A DNA stretch of 53,069 bases from an uncultured Nitrospira sp. (GCA_902500825.1 CABVRX010000028.1:1-53069), one strand, 5' to 3'; shown: positions 33,817-43,206, counted from the first letter of the stretch. The notes: a model not told the origin generated them from the sequence alone. Numbers and translations are program-made.

Positions 33817-35019
33817 TCAGAGCAGAGACATGATCTCGGTTTGAAGCGGTAAGCCGTGCACGACGGCTTCTCGATCCGATACATAGACGTCAAGTTCACT
33901 CCTGATCCCAAACTCTCCTGGCAGATAGATTCCTGGCTCGATAGAAAAGCAAGTTCTGGGTAGGAGCCGGCGAACGTCCTGAGTTTCCAGGTTATCGATA
34001 TTAGCTCCATTACCATGGACTTCTTCACCGATCGAATGGCCGGTCCGATGAATGAAGAAGTCCCCATAGCCTGCCGCTCGAATGGCATTGCGGCAGACAT
34101 CATCAACCTCCCATCCGCAGGGAAATCGTCCTGTGGCCACCTGATCCTGGACAAACGACAGTGCCGCATCGCGTCCGCGCCGAACATGTTCAAAGATCAT
34201 GCACTGCTTTGCCGGTACTTGCGTGCCGGTATAGCCTGTCCATGTGATATCCCCGTAGACCGAGCCAGGTGCCGTTTGTTTCGCCCATAAATCGATCAGA
34301 ACCAAATTGTCTCGCGTGATACGTGAAGAGCTTAATTCAGTCGGCCCATAATGTGGGTTGGCACTATGGGCATCAACTGCTGCAATCGGAGCGCTGGATG
34401 TCGTCATGCCCGAATCGCGAATGCGTGAGAGGATGAACTGTTGTAAGTGATATTCAGATAACGGCCGTTCGTTGGTGAGACAAGACGCCACATGGGCGAA
34501 GGCTTCGTCGACGATGTTTCTCAGCGTCGTCACGGCGTACCGATGGGATTCCAGTTGCTCATCCGTCCAGACGGCCTCGAATCGTTGGACGAGATCGGCC
34601 GATGTGATGACTTCGACTCCAAAACTTCGAATCAACTCGATGGTACCCGCATCAACTCTGGACAAATACGGAACAGCGTTAAACGGTGAGTACTGCATGA
34701 CGATTCGTCGTTGACCTCGCAACATGGAAGCCAATAACAGACGTTGCTGTTCCCATGAAACGTAGTGCTGCACCTGACCGGGTAATTCATCCAGCATATG
34801 GGGTTCGATTCTGTGAAGGAGCTTAACTGGTTCTCCCACCGTAGGGATCCAATAGTACCAGCGCCGAGTGACATGCTGGGTATGGTCAAGGAGCAAAACC
34901 CGATAGGCGAGCGGGTCACTGCAGCGAAAGTCGTAGAAAAGCCATCCATCTACCGTGCCCATGTCTCCGAGTGCCTCTTGGATCGCAACGATCCGCTTTT
35001 GGTGGACCACGTCGCTCAT
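33817..35019 (-). CDS. M24-family metallopeptidase (Xaa-Pro peptidase-like)
   Basis: A 400-residue pita-bread-fold peptidase. The N-terminal creatinase-like domain spans about 1-160. The dinuclear metal ligands are all visible in order: Asp in VLIDLWAK, Asp in YGDITWTGYTG, His in RTGHSIGEEVHG, Glu in SIEPGIYLPG and Glu in IRSELDVYV. This fits Xaa-Pro aminopeptidases or dipeptidases (PepP/PepQ). A signal peptide is absent. The ATG at 35019 has only a weak GGAA upstream. It lies 84 bases upstream of tatA on the same strand. Confidence 0.88.
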   Translation of the reverse strand: MSDVVHQKRIVAIQEALGDMGTVDGWLFYDFRCSDPLAYRVLLLDHTQHVTRRWYYWIPTVGEPVKLLHRIEPHMLDELPGQVQHYVSWEQQRLLLASMLRGQRRIVMQYSPFNAVPYLSRVDAGTIELIRSFGVEVITSADLVQRFEAVWTDEQLESHRYAVTTLRNIVDEAFAHVASCLTNERPLSEYHLQQFILSRIRDSGMTTSSAPIAAVDAHSANPHYGPTELSSSRITRDNLVLIDLWAKQTAPGSVYGDITWTGYTGTQVPAKQCMIFEHVRRGRDAALSFVQDQVATGRFPCGWEVDDVCRNAIRAAGYGDFFIHRTGHSIGEEVHGNGANIDNLETQDVRRLLPRTCFSIEPGIYLPGEFGIRSELDVYVSDREAVVHGLPLQTEIMSLL

Positions 35020-35084
35020 TGGATTCCATCTTATCCTCGGGGTACTGGGTCGTCAATCAACCTCCCAAGTCCCCGTGTAAATCA

Positions 35085-35093
35085 TGGTACAAT
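35085..35093 (+). promoter_or_regulatory. Extended -10 promoter implying a leaderless mRNA
   Basis: TGGTACAAT (TG at 35085, TACAAT 35088-35093) is an extended -10 element. The ATG of the next gene is at 35102, only eight bases after the -10, so the transcript would start one or two bases before it. No ribosome binding site exists. Confidence 0.5.
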
Positions 35094-35101
35094 GACCTCT
35101 T

Positions 35102-35575
35102 ATGATTTCAGAATCAACTCGAGACGTCCTATCTTCTTATCGAGTCACGTTCTTCTTCGGGCCCGAGTCGGTTGAGGGACAACCCGATGTGCTGACTTGT
35201 GTGTTCAACGTGAAAAAACGGAGTTGGAAAGCGGGCATTCAAGTCTCTGTCGAGATGCGCAACGACCAGCTCTCGGTTCTTCGACAGAATATGGGCCTTG
35301 CTGATCGACTCGCGAAAAGTTTGACGGCACTCGACCCCTGTGAGCGTCCTCATTCTCAAGAACGCATCGCGGATTTTTTTGCACAAGCTGTTTGTTGGTG
35401 CAAACTTGATCTCAGACTGCAGACGGGGCTGACCCAAGAAAATCAACGAATCCGAGCCGATGAATTGGTGGCCGAATTGAATCAGCAGGCCGGCAATCGC
35501 GTAGACTATGTTCTCACATACATCTTAGGAGAATTGGACCTGGCTCCTGATCATTCGGTTCCATCATCCTATTAA
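35102..35575 (+). CDS. Protein of unknown function
   Basis: A 157-residue soluble protein with no recognised family. The first part looks like beta strands (YRVTFFFGPESVEG, LTCVFNVKKRSWKAGIQVSVE); the second is helical (LADRLAKSLTALD, ERIADFFAQAVCWCKLDLRLQ, RIRADELVAELNQQ). Two cysteines lie close together in AVCWCKLD. It has a promoter that fits leaderless translation. Its neighbours, an M24 peptidase on the other strand and a small exported protein downstream, do not suggest a role. Confidence 0.7.
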   Translation: MISESTRDVLSSYRVTFFFGPESVEGQPDVLTCVFNVKKRSWKAGIQVSVEMRNDQLSVLRQNMGLADRLAKSLTALDPCERPHSQERIADFFAQAVCWCKLDLRLQTGLTQENQRIRADELVAELNQQAGNRVDYVLTYILGELDLAPDHSVPSSY

Positions 35576-35591
35576 TGTCGTGTCCATGGGG

Positions 35592-35619
35592 TTGCATTCG
35601 GCACCGAATTTGTTATAAC
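35592..35619 (+). promoter_or_regulatory. Promoter of the exported protein at 35689
   Basis: TTGCAT (35592-35597), 16-base spacer, TATAAC (35614-35619). Transcription should start near 35626, giving a leader of about 63 nt containing AAGGAGG. Confidence 0.5.
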
Positions 35620-35688
35620 GCATGCCAAGATTAGTGTATGATCATCTGCATCCTATAGTGAGGATTTGAAAGGAAGGAGGCGCTTCAC

Positions 35689-36069
35689 GTGAAACTCCCA
35701 ATTGTGATTCTCATCGTTGTCATGACCTACTGTTCGATGCTTACCGCTCCGGCCTGGAGTCAATCGTCATCCACTGAGGCGCAGCAAGGGACCTATTCCG
35801 GAGCCGGGATGGGAGCTGCGTCAGCCGTCGCCACGATTCTGTATTTCCCGTTTAAAGCGGCATTTGCAATAGGGGGTGGAATAGTCGGCGGTCTCGCCTA
35901 TGTTTTTTCGGGATTTAGTGAACCAACAGCAAAGAGTATCTGGATCCCCAGCATTCTCGGAGACTATGCCATCATTCCTGAGCATCTTAGTGGTGATCGT
36001 CCGATCCGTTTTCTCGGTGTTGCTGCCGAAAATGAGGGACCTGCCGTCACGCCTGTTCCGACGAACTAA
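35689..36069 (+). CDS. Small exported protein of unknown function
   Basis: A 126-residue protein. The GTG start is fixed by AAGGAGG at 35674-35680, eight bases upstream. A signal peptide covers about residues 1-24 (ending APAWS before Q). A glycine-rich hydrophobic stretch follows at about 42-82 (GAGMGAASAVATILYFPF, then AIGGGIVGGLAYVFSG), which could be one membrane hairpin. The tail contains SGDRPIRFLGVAA, similar to a segment of the lipoprotein at 21352. It may be associated with the envelope. It ends 14 bases before the next gene, so the two are probably co-transcribed. Confidence 0.75.
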   Translation: MKLPIVILIVVMTYCSMLTAPAWSQSSSTEAQQGTYSGAGMGAASAVATILYFPFKAAFAIGGGIVGGLAYVFSGFSEPTAKSIWIPSILGDYAIIPEHLSGDRPIRFLGVAAENEGPAVTPVPTN

Positions 36070-36083
36070 TTGTGCATTGAGGT

Positions 36084-36824
36084 ATGAAACCTGTCATTGG
36101 CGTAACCCCAGACTTTAATGCCGGTGACAGGAAGGATATGGGCGGGCACGAGCCGACCTACTTCTTGAGGGCTCGCTACATTCGAGCCGTCGAAGAACTC
36201 GGTGGTATTCCTCTGATTCTTCCTCTGGTAGCGGACCCGTCTGCCCGACGACGGCTTCTTGACCATGTCGATGGGCTGCTTCTCACCGGCAGCGGACCGG
36301 ATCTTCCACCGAATCTCTATGGAGAGCGGCAGCGGTACAAGTTTCCGCTCGTGAGCGAGCGGCGCGCCAGTTTTGAGTTGGAGTTAGTCCTTCAGGCCCG
36401 TATACGCGATCTTCCTCTTCTGGGAATTTGCGGAGGAATGCAGACGGTAAATGTTGCCTGTGGAGGGAGTTTGTATCAGGATATCCCCGCACAAGTCCCT
36501 GGGGCGTTGGATCATCGTCAAAAAGCCAAGGCTGTGCATGTCGCTCATCCGGTGACCGTGTCTCCGAAGAGCCTCTTGAACAAGGTGGTCGCAAGGAGAA
36601 CGCTTATGGTGAATAGTTCCCATCACCAGTCGGTCAAGACCGTCGCTCCGCCCCTCAAGGTAAGTGCCATGGCACCCGATGGGATTATAGAGGCGATCGA
36701 ATCCCCCGCACATCGATTTTTACTCGCTATCCAATGGCATCCGGAATTCTTGTTCGAGCGGCATGCAGTCCATCGTCGGTTGTTTGAAGCGTTGCTACAA
36801 GCGGCCCGCCGGACGCGTTCATGA
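36084..36824 (+). CDS. Gamma-glutamyl-gamma-aminobutyrate hydrolase-like (peptidase C26) class I amidotransferase
   Basis: A 246-residue enzyme of the PuuD group. The glutamine-amidotransferase-like triad is complete: C116 (LLGICGGMQTVNVACGG), H219 and E221 (IQWHPEFLFE). The opening PVIGVTPDF and the segment GIPLILPL, followed by DGLLLTGSGPDLPP, are typical of C26 hydrolases. Substrates in the family are gamma-glutamyl compounds such as gamma-glutamyl-GABA; the one used here cannot be read from sequence. An amino-acid permease gene lies just downstream, which suggests use of amines or amino acids. Confidence 0.88.
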   Translation: MKPVIGVTPDFNAGDRKDMGGHEPTYFLRARYIRAVEELGGIPLILPLVADPSARRRLLDHVDGLLLTGSGPDLPPNLYGERQRYKFPLVSERRASFELELVLQARIRDLPLLGICGGMQTVNVACGGSLYQDIPAQVPGALDHRQKAKAVHVAHPVTVSPKSLLNKVVARRTLMVNSSHHQSVKTVAPPLKVSAMAPDGIIEAIESPAHRFLLAIQWHPEFLFERHAVHRRLFEALLQAARRTRS

Positions 36825-36957
36825 TCGCTCTAGACCGTTCCAACTATACACATCCAATCGGCTCAAGTGGTCTCCTACTATACTTTGGCCTCAGAAGGAG
36901 CCGCAGCGCATTGACCCCCTCGTTGCGAATTCTAGCGCGTTGGGCGCGAGAGAGATC

Positions 36958-38406
36958 GTGAGCAGCCGACTTCTCCGGACGAAACCCATCGATCAAATCC
37001 TGGCCGATGCCGACCATCCGGAGCATCGTCTCAAGAAAACGTTGACCGCGTGGGATCTCACGGCGCTCGGGATCGGTGCGATTATTGGGACGGGCATTTT
37101 CGTCTTGGTCGGTACCGCCATAGTCGGTGATACCCACCGGCCAGGAGCGGGACCCGGGATTATCCTCTCCTTTATCCTTTCCGGTATCACCTGTGCGTTA
37201 GCCGCGCTCTGCTATGCAGAATTTTCGGCCATGATCCCTGTCGCCGGGTCTGCGTATACATTTTCTTATGCCACGCTTGGTGAGTTTCTTGCCTGGCTCA
37301 CGGGGTGGAATCTGATCCTAGAATACGGTGTGGCGTGCGTGGCAGTGGCTATCGGCTGGTCCGGTTATTTCAATAAGCTACTGATGCTCGCGGGCATAGA
37401 GCTCCCTTATTGGGCAACCAATCCACCTCACTGGGCTGGAGGGCCTGAGGGGAGCATTGCCAATTTCCCGGCTGCAATCATTGTGTTGTTGGTCACGGCT
37501 CTCCTCGTGATAGGTATTAAAGAAAGCGCACGTGCCGCCGGCATCATCGTGCTTCTAAAACTTGCGGTGATACTTTTCTTCCTTGGTGTTGGGACTCCCG
37601 CTATCAGCACCGACAACTGGACACCCTTCATGCCGAACGGATTCGAGGGAGTGCGGGCCGCAGCGGCCATCATCTTTTTTGCCTATATCGGGTTCGATGC
37701 GGTCTCGACCGCCGCAGAGGAGGCCCGAAACCCTCAACGGGATGTTCCGATCGGTATCATCGGCTCGCTGGCAGTATGTACGGTTCTTTATATTTCTGTG
37801 GCAGCTGTGCTCACCGGCCTGGTTCCCATGAACCAAATTGATATTCACGCCCCCGTAGCCGAAGCACTGAGCCTTGTGGGCTTCAAATGGGGCGCCGCTA
37901 TTGTGGCGATCGGGGCTGTCGCAGGTATTACGAGTGTATTGGTCGTGATGATGTTGGGACAAATACGCGTCTTCTTTGCCATGTCGCGCGATCAACTCTT
38001 AAGCCCCGGACTATCCTCCGTTCACCCGACGTTTGGGACGCCGCATCGCGCAACCATTCTAACCGGAGTCGTCGTCGCAATGCTTGCGGCGTTCTTTCAG
38101 ATAGGGGATGCAGCCGATATGACCAACATTGGGACGTTCTTTGCCTTTGTGTTGGTGAGTGTGGGCGTTATGCTGCTTCGGTACACGAAGCCGGATCATC
38201 CCCGCCCTTTTCGTCTTCCCTTGATGCCCCTCGTGCCTATTTTGAGTATAGCGGCCTGTCTTTATCTGATGGCGGGTTTGCCTTGGGCAACATGGATCCG
38301 CTTTGGGGTATGGACTATCATCGGTATTGTGGTGTACGCCGCTTATGGGATGAAACACAGCAAACTGGACGCACAGGTCGTCAACAGTGGTTCGCTGTCA
38401 CGATGA
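36958..38406 (+). CDS. APC-superfamily amino-acid permease (cationic amino-acid transporter-like)
   Basis: A 482-residue membrane transporter with about 12-13 hydrophobic segments. The signature of the family is in the first helix: LTAWDLTALGIGAIIGTGIFVLVG. Further conserved parts are CYAEFSAMIPVAGSAYTFSY and FFAYIGFDAVSTAAEEARNP. The cytoplasmic N-terminus RTKPIDQILADA matches bacterial CAT-type (YfnA-like) permeases. I choose the GTG at 36958 because a longer frame would overlap the hydrolase gene and add about 65 unrelated residues. Substrate is unknown; cationic or neutral amino acids are likely. Confidence 0.9.
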   Translation: MSSRLLRTKPIDQILADADHPEHRLKKTLTAWDLTALGIGAIIGTGIFVLVGTAIVGDTHRPGAGPGIILSFILSGITCALAALCYAEFSAMIPVAGSAYTFSYATLGEFLAWLTGWNLILEYGVACVAVAIGWSGYFNKLLMLAGIELPYWATNPPHWAGGPEGSIANFPAAIIVLLVTALLVIGIKESARAAGIIVLLKLAVILFFLGVGTPAISTDNWTPFMPNGFEGVRAAAAIIFFAYIGFDAVSTAAEEARNPQRDVPIGIIGSLAVCTVLYISVAAVLTGLVPMNQIDIHAPVAEALSLVGFKWGAAIVAIGAVAGITSVLVVMMLGQIRVFFAMSRDQLLSPGLSSVHPTFGTPHRATILTGVVVAMLAAFFQIGDAADMTNIGTFFAFVLVSVGVMLLRYTKPDHPRPFRLPLMPLVPILSIAACLYLMAGLPWATWIRFGVWTIIGIVVYAAYGMKHSKLDAQVVNSGSLSR

Positions 38407-38430
38407 AGTAGGTGCAACTCTTGAGGGAGG

Positions 38431-38892
38431 CTAGTCCGACTTTCGAGAAGGCTGGGTTGCGGAAGCGGGTGCAGCGGTAGGAGTCTCTTCAACGGGAACT
38501 GTGGCAGTACGAACCGTGTTCGCGATGGGTTCGGCCTGGACCGGCGTTCCGGATACAGGGTCTACTGGAGAGGCCGTGGGCTTGGGCGGGGTAACCGGTT
38601 TGGGCGGGGCAGCTGGCTTGGGCGGTGCCGGTCTTTCTGGCTTGATGCCTCCTTCCCAGGCTGGACCAGAATACATGTCCGCCGTTAAGCCCTTTGTCTT
38701 CCATTTTTCCTCGAAATCGGCAGCAGCCTTGTTGGGTGTTTCACCGACGCCCGTGACATCGTTCCAAGGATAAACTTTCGGTCCGATCTGGCAGCCTGAT
38801 TCCGTCCTCCGCAAATACAAAGCGATCGGATTACCCCGGTAGGGCCCAAGAAAAATATGGACGGATCCGACGTACTCGAGCAATGAGGCCAT
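38431..38892 (-). CDS. Protein of unknown function with a proline-rich tail
   Basis: A 153-residue protein. Residues 1-75 look folded (LLEYVGSVHIFLGPYRGNP, ALYLRRTESGCQIGPKVY, then NKAAADFEEKWKTKG). The rest is low-complexity, with PPKP repeats (APPKPAAPPKPVTPPKPTA) and then Ala/Thr/Pro. The start at 38892 is supported by GGAGGG seven bases upstream; an earlier ATG at 38943 has none. No signal peptide is seen. It faces the permease tail to tail. I do not recognise a function. Confidence 0.7.
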   Translation of the reverse strand: MASLLEYVGSVHIFLGPYRGNPIALYLRRTESGCQIGPKVYPWNDVTGVGETPNKAAADFEEKWKTKGLTADMYSGPAWEGGIKPERPAPPKPAAPPKPVTPPKPTASPVDPVSGTPVQAEPIANTVRTATVPVEETPTAAPASATQPSRKSD

Positions 38893-39092
38893 AAGGCCCT
38901 CCAAGGAACGGTCATGATGCCACAAGAGATGAGAAGAGGGCAAGATATTCAGTAGGAAGGAGGGAGGTTTCGCTTCCTGACTGCATTGAGATGGGATTTT
39001 CTATCCTGGTGGAACGTACGGACTTTCCCCCGGAGACCATGCGCAAAGTTGTCCGCCCAGGTAGTGTGATTTGAAAAGAAAGAAGGCAAAGG

Positions 39093-40190
39093 TCATAGGT
39101 CGGCTTTCGCGAATCGTCCTTGTGTCTGGTCGATAGCGCGTAAAAGAGCCTTGTGGCTTCGGCATCCCACTACAAGCTTGGCATCAGAAATCGTCACGGG
39201 TCGATAGGGAAGTAGGAACCGTTCTTTCACGCGGCGGATACGTGCGAGCGACTGGGCCAATCGTCCGGCAGAGATGTCTCCGTTTGCAACGGCCTTGTCA
39301 ACGGCATTCAGCGCGGACACGATTCTGTTGCGATCTCGACAGATCAACGGCATGTCGCAACCAGCTTGAATGGCCTGTATCGCGGCGTCACCGACCCCAT
39401 AGTGGTCAATGATGGCATGCATTTCGAGATCGTCCGTCAACACAACACCGTCATAGTGCCACTCTTCACGAAGCAATCTTCCAATGATCGTCGAGGATAG
39501 GGTCGCCGGTCGGTTCTCATCCAAAGCCTGATACACCACGTGGGCCGTCATCATCGTCGCCACGCCGCTCGCGATCGCGCGCCGAAATGGAAGAAATTCC
39601 ATGCGCTCGAGTCGTTCGCGCGTTGCCGGCACGTTGGGTAACTCCTTGTGCGAGTCCGAATTGGTATCGCCATGACCAGGAAAGTGTTTCCCACAAGCGA
39701 CGACGCGATTGTCCTGGAGGCCTCCCACTGTGGCCAACCCCAATTCAGATACGATGTCAGGAGTTGCGCCGAAGGCTCGATCACCAATGACCGGATTCGC
39801 CGGATTGCTGTTTACATCCAGTACCGGGGACATATTCATGTTGATGCCGACGGCCTTGAGCTCTTTTGCGGTCGTCGCCGCTGCGGCGTAGGCCAATTCG
39901 GAGGAACGGCACCGCCCCAGCACTTCGCATGGTGGGAAAATCGTAAAGTCTTTCGGCAACCGTGAGACACGTCCGCCTTCTTGATCGATCGAGATGAGGA
40001 GGGGGGACTGTGGGCTGCAGCGTTGAAGATCGCTTGTCAATTCAATGATCTGCGAGATCGATTCGAGATTTCTTGCAAACAGGATGACGCCACCGGGCTT
40101 ATATTCCCTGATGAAGGAAGCGAGTTCAGCCGAAACGGTTGTGCCATCGAAGCCTATCATGAAGAGCTGGCCGATCTGATCGTACGACAT
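39093..40190 (-). CDS. nagZ: Beta-N-acetylhexosaminidase (glycoside hydrolase family 3)
   Basis: A 365-residue cytoplasmic enzyme of peptidoglycan recycling, removing GlcNAc from anhydro-muropeptides. GH3 features are LLISIDQEGGRVSRL, the KHFPGHGDTNSDSH block with the mobile-loop His/Asp pair acting as general acid/base, and the nucleophile Asp in VLTDDLEMHAI. It is single-domain, as NagZ is. The start at 40190 (MSYDQIGQLF) has AAGGA upstream; a longer frame would overlap pepA and add unrelated Arg-rich sequence. It follows pepA after 23 bases. Confidence 0.92.
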   Translation of the reverse strand: MSYDQIGQLFMIGFDGTTVSAELASFIREYKPGGVILFARNLESISQIIELTSDLQRCSPQSPLLISIDQEGGRVSRLPKDFTIFPPCEVLGRCRSSELAYAAAATTAKELKAVGINMNMSPVLDVNSNPANPVIGDRAFGATPDIVSELGLATVGGLQDNRVVACGKHFPGHGDTNSDSHKELPNVPATRERLERMEFLPFRRAIASGVATMMTAHVVYQALDENRPATLSSTIIGRLLREEWHYDGVVLTDDLEMHAIIDHYGVGDAAIQAIQAGCDMPLICRDRNRIVSALNAVDKAVANGDISAGRLAQSLARIRRVKERFLLPYRPVTISDAKLVVGCRSHKALLRAIDQTQGRFAKADL

Positions 40191-40213
40191 CTTCGAACCG
40201 TCCTTCTCTTGCC

Positions 40214-41722
40214 CTACAGGGAGCGATTGATGAGGAACTGGATCAACAGTCTGGTCCCGATGCCGGTCGGGCCTTTGGGAATGTATGCCCGTTCCCGCTC
40301 GCTCCAATCGGTGCTGGCGATGTCGAGATGCACCCAAGGGGTGTCGCCGACGAACTTGCTCAAGAAGAGAGCAGCCGTGATCATGCCACCCCCACGTCCA
40401 CCGATGTTCCGCATGTCAGCCACATCACTGCGCAGCTGCTCGAAATATTCTTCCCACAACGGCATTTCCCATACTCGTTCGCCTGCTCGAAGGCCGGCTT
40501 TGCGGATCGCTTCTTTTAACGTCGCATCGGTGCCGAACATTCCGATCGCGAACTGACCCAGCGCGACAACGCAAGCCCCCGTCAGCGTGGCGATATCGAT
40601 GAGTACTGCCGGCTTGAATCGGGTTGCGTAAGCGAGGCCGTCCGACAGAATGAGGCGGCCCTCTGCGTCTGTGTTCTGTACCTCCACGGTTTTCCCCGAA
40701 AGCGTCTTGACCACGTCACCAGGTCGCATCGCTCTTCCCCCAGGCATATTTTCCGCCGCCGGTAGGATGCTGATGAGATTAAGAGGCAACTTCAACCGAG
40801 CCGCCGCCCGCATCGCGGCCAGCACCTCGGCTCCACCGGTCATGTCGGCCTTCATTTGTTCCATATTCTCAGCCGGTTTGAGCGAGATTCCACCCGTGTC
40901 GAAGGTGATCGTCTTACCGACGAGCACGACCGGGCGGTCATCTTTTTTCTTGGCTCCCTGGTACTGGAGAATAATGAACTTTGGCGGCTCATGACTGCCT
41001 TTCGCAACACCCAGCAAGGCACCCATACCCAGTCTTTCCATCTCCTTTTGCTCAAGGATTTTCAGATTCACACCGACTTCCTTTGCGACGGTCTTCGCCT
41101 CTTGAGCAATCCTGGTCGGCGTCATGACGTTGGACGGGTGGTTACAAAGATCGCGAACAAAGACCGTGGCTTCAGCAGTCGCGACCCCGCGACGAATCCC
41201 TTCAGACAACTGGGGCAGTTGATCTTTCCGCGGAGCCAGAACTGTCATCGCCGTCACTGCCTTACCCGGCGTGTCGCTGCGATACGTGGTGAATTGATAG
41301 CTCCCTAAGATCGCCCCTTCCGTCATAGTCTGGCCAACGTCGATCGGTGACGCCTCTTGTGGGACGACACTCGGTAGCGCAACCGTAAAGGCCTGACATT
41401 TGGCTTGGCGAACCCTTTTGGCGGCATGCCCCATCGCCTGTCGGATGTGATCCAAACCCAGCTCCTGTTTCTTCCCAAGACCGACAAGAATGAGCCGCTT
41501 CGCCGGTATTTTTCGGTGTGTATGAAAGACGACCACCTCGCCGGCCTTTCCATCAAATTCCTTTGACTGCAGAAGCTCTCGCAGTGCCCCTCCGAGCGCT
41601 CTATCGAGGATGACCCCCTCTTCCTTAGGAAGTCCCTCCCCCTCACAGAACATGAGGACAAGCGCATCTGTGTTCTCGGTGTCGACGCGGGCTTGTTTCG
41701 CTTCAACTCGCATGATGTTCAT
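40214..41722 (-). CDS. pepA: Leucyl aminopeptidase (M17 family)
   Basis: A 502-residue cytosolic aminopeptidase. The catalytic domain shows the two-metal site: VGKTITFDTGGISLKP (Lys and Asp ligands), MKADMTGGAEVLAAM (Asp) and the signature NTDAEGRLILSDGL (Asp and Glu). The N-terminal macro-like domain occupies about the first 170 residues. The ATG at 41722 follows AAAGGAGAA; an earlier ATG at 41752 has no such site. Homologues also act as DNA-binding accessory factors in Xer recombination (PepA with XerCD); nothing in the sequence decides that here. Confidence 0.95.
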   Translation of the reverse strand: MNIMRVEAKQARVDTENTDALVLMFCEGEGLPKEEGVILDRALGGALRELLQSKEFDGKAGEVVVFHTHRKIPAKRLILVGLGKKQELGLDHIRQAMGHAAKRVRQAKCQAFTVALPSVVPQEASPIDVGQTMTEGAILGSYQFTTYRSDTPGKAVTAMTVLAPRKDQLPQLSEGIRRGVATAEATVFVRDLCNHPSNVMTPTRIAQEAKTVAKEVGVNLKILEQKEMERLGMGALLGVAKGSHEPPKFIILQYQGAKKKDDRPVVLVGKTITFDTGGISLKPAENMEQMKADMTGGAEVLAAMRAAARLKLPLNLISILPAAENMPGGRAMRPGDVVKTLSGKTVEVQNTDAEGRLILSDGLAYATRFKPAVLIDIATLTGACVVALGQFAIGMFGTDATLKEAIRKAGLRAGERVWEMPLWEEYFEQLRSDVADMRNIGGRGGGMITAALFLSKFVGDTPWVHLDIASTDWSERERAYIPKGPTGIGTRLLIQFLINRSL

Positions 41723-41812
41723 CCGATTCTCCTTTGATGTGTCGATCAGCAAGCGGCCGACCGATAATGATCAAGCGGATCCATGCTCCCTCCCGGATAC
41801 GTGGAACACTCG

Positions 41813-42448
41813 TCACACCCCCCGCATATCAGGTGCCCAAATGTGCTTGTGAAGTTGCAACTGAAGGCGAATTGGGAGTCGATCCGCCAAGAGCCATTCG
41901 GCCAATTGTCTGGGGGCCAGCACACCGAATACCGGACTAAAGAGGACGGGACAGCGATTGGTCAACTGAAAGCGATCCAGCGTGTTTTTAGCCCATTCGT
42001 AATCACTCCGGTCTTGAATGACGAATTTTGCTTCGTCCTGCGGTCTTAAACGTTCGACATTGGGCCAATGCATCCGTTCCGTCATGCCGCTTCCCGGGCA
42101 CTTCACGTCCAGGATAATACGGACCGACGGGTGGACTATGGAGGTATCCTCAGAGCCGCTCGTTTCAAGGAGGACAGTGAAGCCCTCTTCGCACAACCGA
42201 CGCAGCAACGTGACCGTATCCGGTTGTGCTAACGGTTCACCTCCCGTCACCTCAACCAACCGACAACCATAGGATCGCACCGTGTCGAGAACATCATCGA
42301 CGGACCGATCCGTTCCGCCGAAGAAAGCATATTCCGTGTCGCACCAGGTGCATCGTAGAGGACAACCGGTGAGGCGCACAAATACGCAGGGCAGGCCGGC
42401 AAAGGTCGACTCGCCTTGAACGCTATGAAAAACTTCGGTGATGCGCAT
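41813..42448 (-). CDS. queE: 7-carboxy-7-deazaguanine synthase
   Basis: A 211-residue radical-SAM enzyme that makes CDG in the queuosine/preQ0 pathway. The start MRITEVFHSVQGES is typical. The cluster ligands are C29, C33 and C36 (GCPLRCTWCDTEY), the ordinary CxxxCxxC form. SAM-contact blocks VEVTGGEPLAQ and LLETSGS follow. The C-terminus ends with LHKHIWAP, a common QueE tail. No queC, queD or queF is in this window. It shares an operon-like run with a HAD phosphatase upstream and pepA downstream, with gaps of 77 and 90 bases. Confidence 0.94.
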   Translation of the reverse strand: MRITEVFHSVQGESTFAGLPCVFVRLTGCPLRCTWCDTEYAFFGGTDRSVDDVLDTVRSYGCRLVEVTGGEPLAQPDTVTLLRRLCEEGFTVLLETSGSEDTSIVHPSVRIILDVKCPGSGMTERMHWPNVERLRPQDEAKFVIQDRSDYEWAKNTLDRFQLTNRCPVLFSPVFGVLAPRQLAEWLLADRLPIRLQLQLHKHIWAPDMRGV

Positions 42449-42525
42449 GAACAGTGTGTGGGCTTATCGAGTACGCGATTGGATGATCCGCCGAGGAGAT
42501 GGTTGATCCGATCACAAGCCGCAGC

Positions 42526-43206
42526 TCATAGCCATTTGACAATCGGCCAGTTCTCGCGTCGGGCGATAGAGGCCATGCCACGAATCGGATTCACGACGGT
42601 CGGATGGCCTACCGCCCGGAGCAGGTCTAGATCACCAGGACTGTCTCCGTACGCATAGCATTGGGACAGATCCAACGTCAGTTCATGGATCAACCGATCG
42701 ATGAGTCGGCGTTTCCCCTCGCCGTACGGAAGGGGCGGCACAAGGAAACCGGTATAGAGGCCGTTCTGTTGCTCCAACTGACCCGCAAAACATCGATCGG
42801 CTCGAAGCGCCTCGGCAATGGGTGCGATCAGGAAATCGATCGATCCCGTCACAAAAATAATGGCATGGCCGGCACGGCGATGGTCATCGAGCATCCGCAT
42901 GGCGGCGGGAGAGACGCGAGGACATAGTTCTTCTCGACAAAATTCCTCGCCCAACAGTTGAATCACTTGGGAGGGTTTTCCCGCGAGATACAGCTTCCGT
43001 TCGCGGAGCGGGTGCAGCGACAATATCGGGAAATGTCGTAGGAGCCACGACATGCTCTCGCGAGCTTCAGGCCAACCGACGATACCACGTCGCCACAGCC
43101 AGCGAAAAAATCTCACTTCGCTCGCTTCGCCTGGTAAAATAGTATTGTCGACATCAAAAAATGCCGCAATGGAAGAGGAGAGACCCCGTTGATCCGTTCG
43201 TATCAT
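42526..43206 (-). CDS. HAD-superfamily (IB) hydrolase, SerB-like
   Basis: A 226-residue phosphatase-like protein. Motif I is FFDVDNTILPG with the nucleophile D18 and general acid D20; motif II is FVTGS; motif IV is YGDSPGDLDLL; the lysine of motif III is probably in GEGKRRLIDR. The helical cap spans about 30-110. Subfamily IB members dephosphorylate phosphoserine or small phosphomonoesters, and some fuse with acyltransferases; the substrate here is unknown. It is the first gene of the minus-strand run ending with nagZ. Confidence 0.87.
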   Translation of the reverse strand: MIRTDQRGLSSSIAAFFDVDNTILPGEASEVRFFRWLWRRGIVGWPEARESMSWLLRHFPILSLHPLRERKLYLAGKPSQVIQLLGEEFCREELCPRVSPAAMRMLDDHRRAGHAIIFVTGSIDFLIAPIAEALRADRCFAGQLEQQNGLYTGFLVPPLPYGEGKRRLIDRLIHELTLDLSQCYAYGDSPGDLDLLRAVGHPTVVNPIRGMASIARRENWPIVKWL

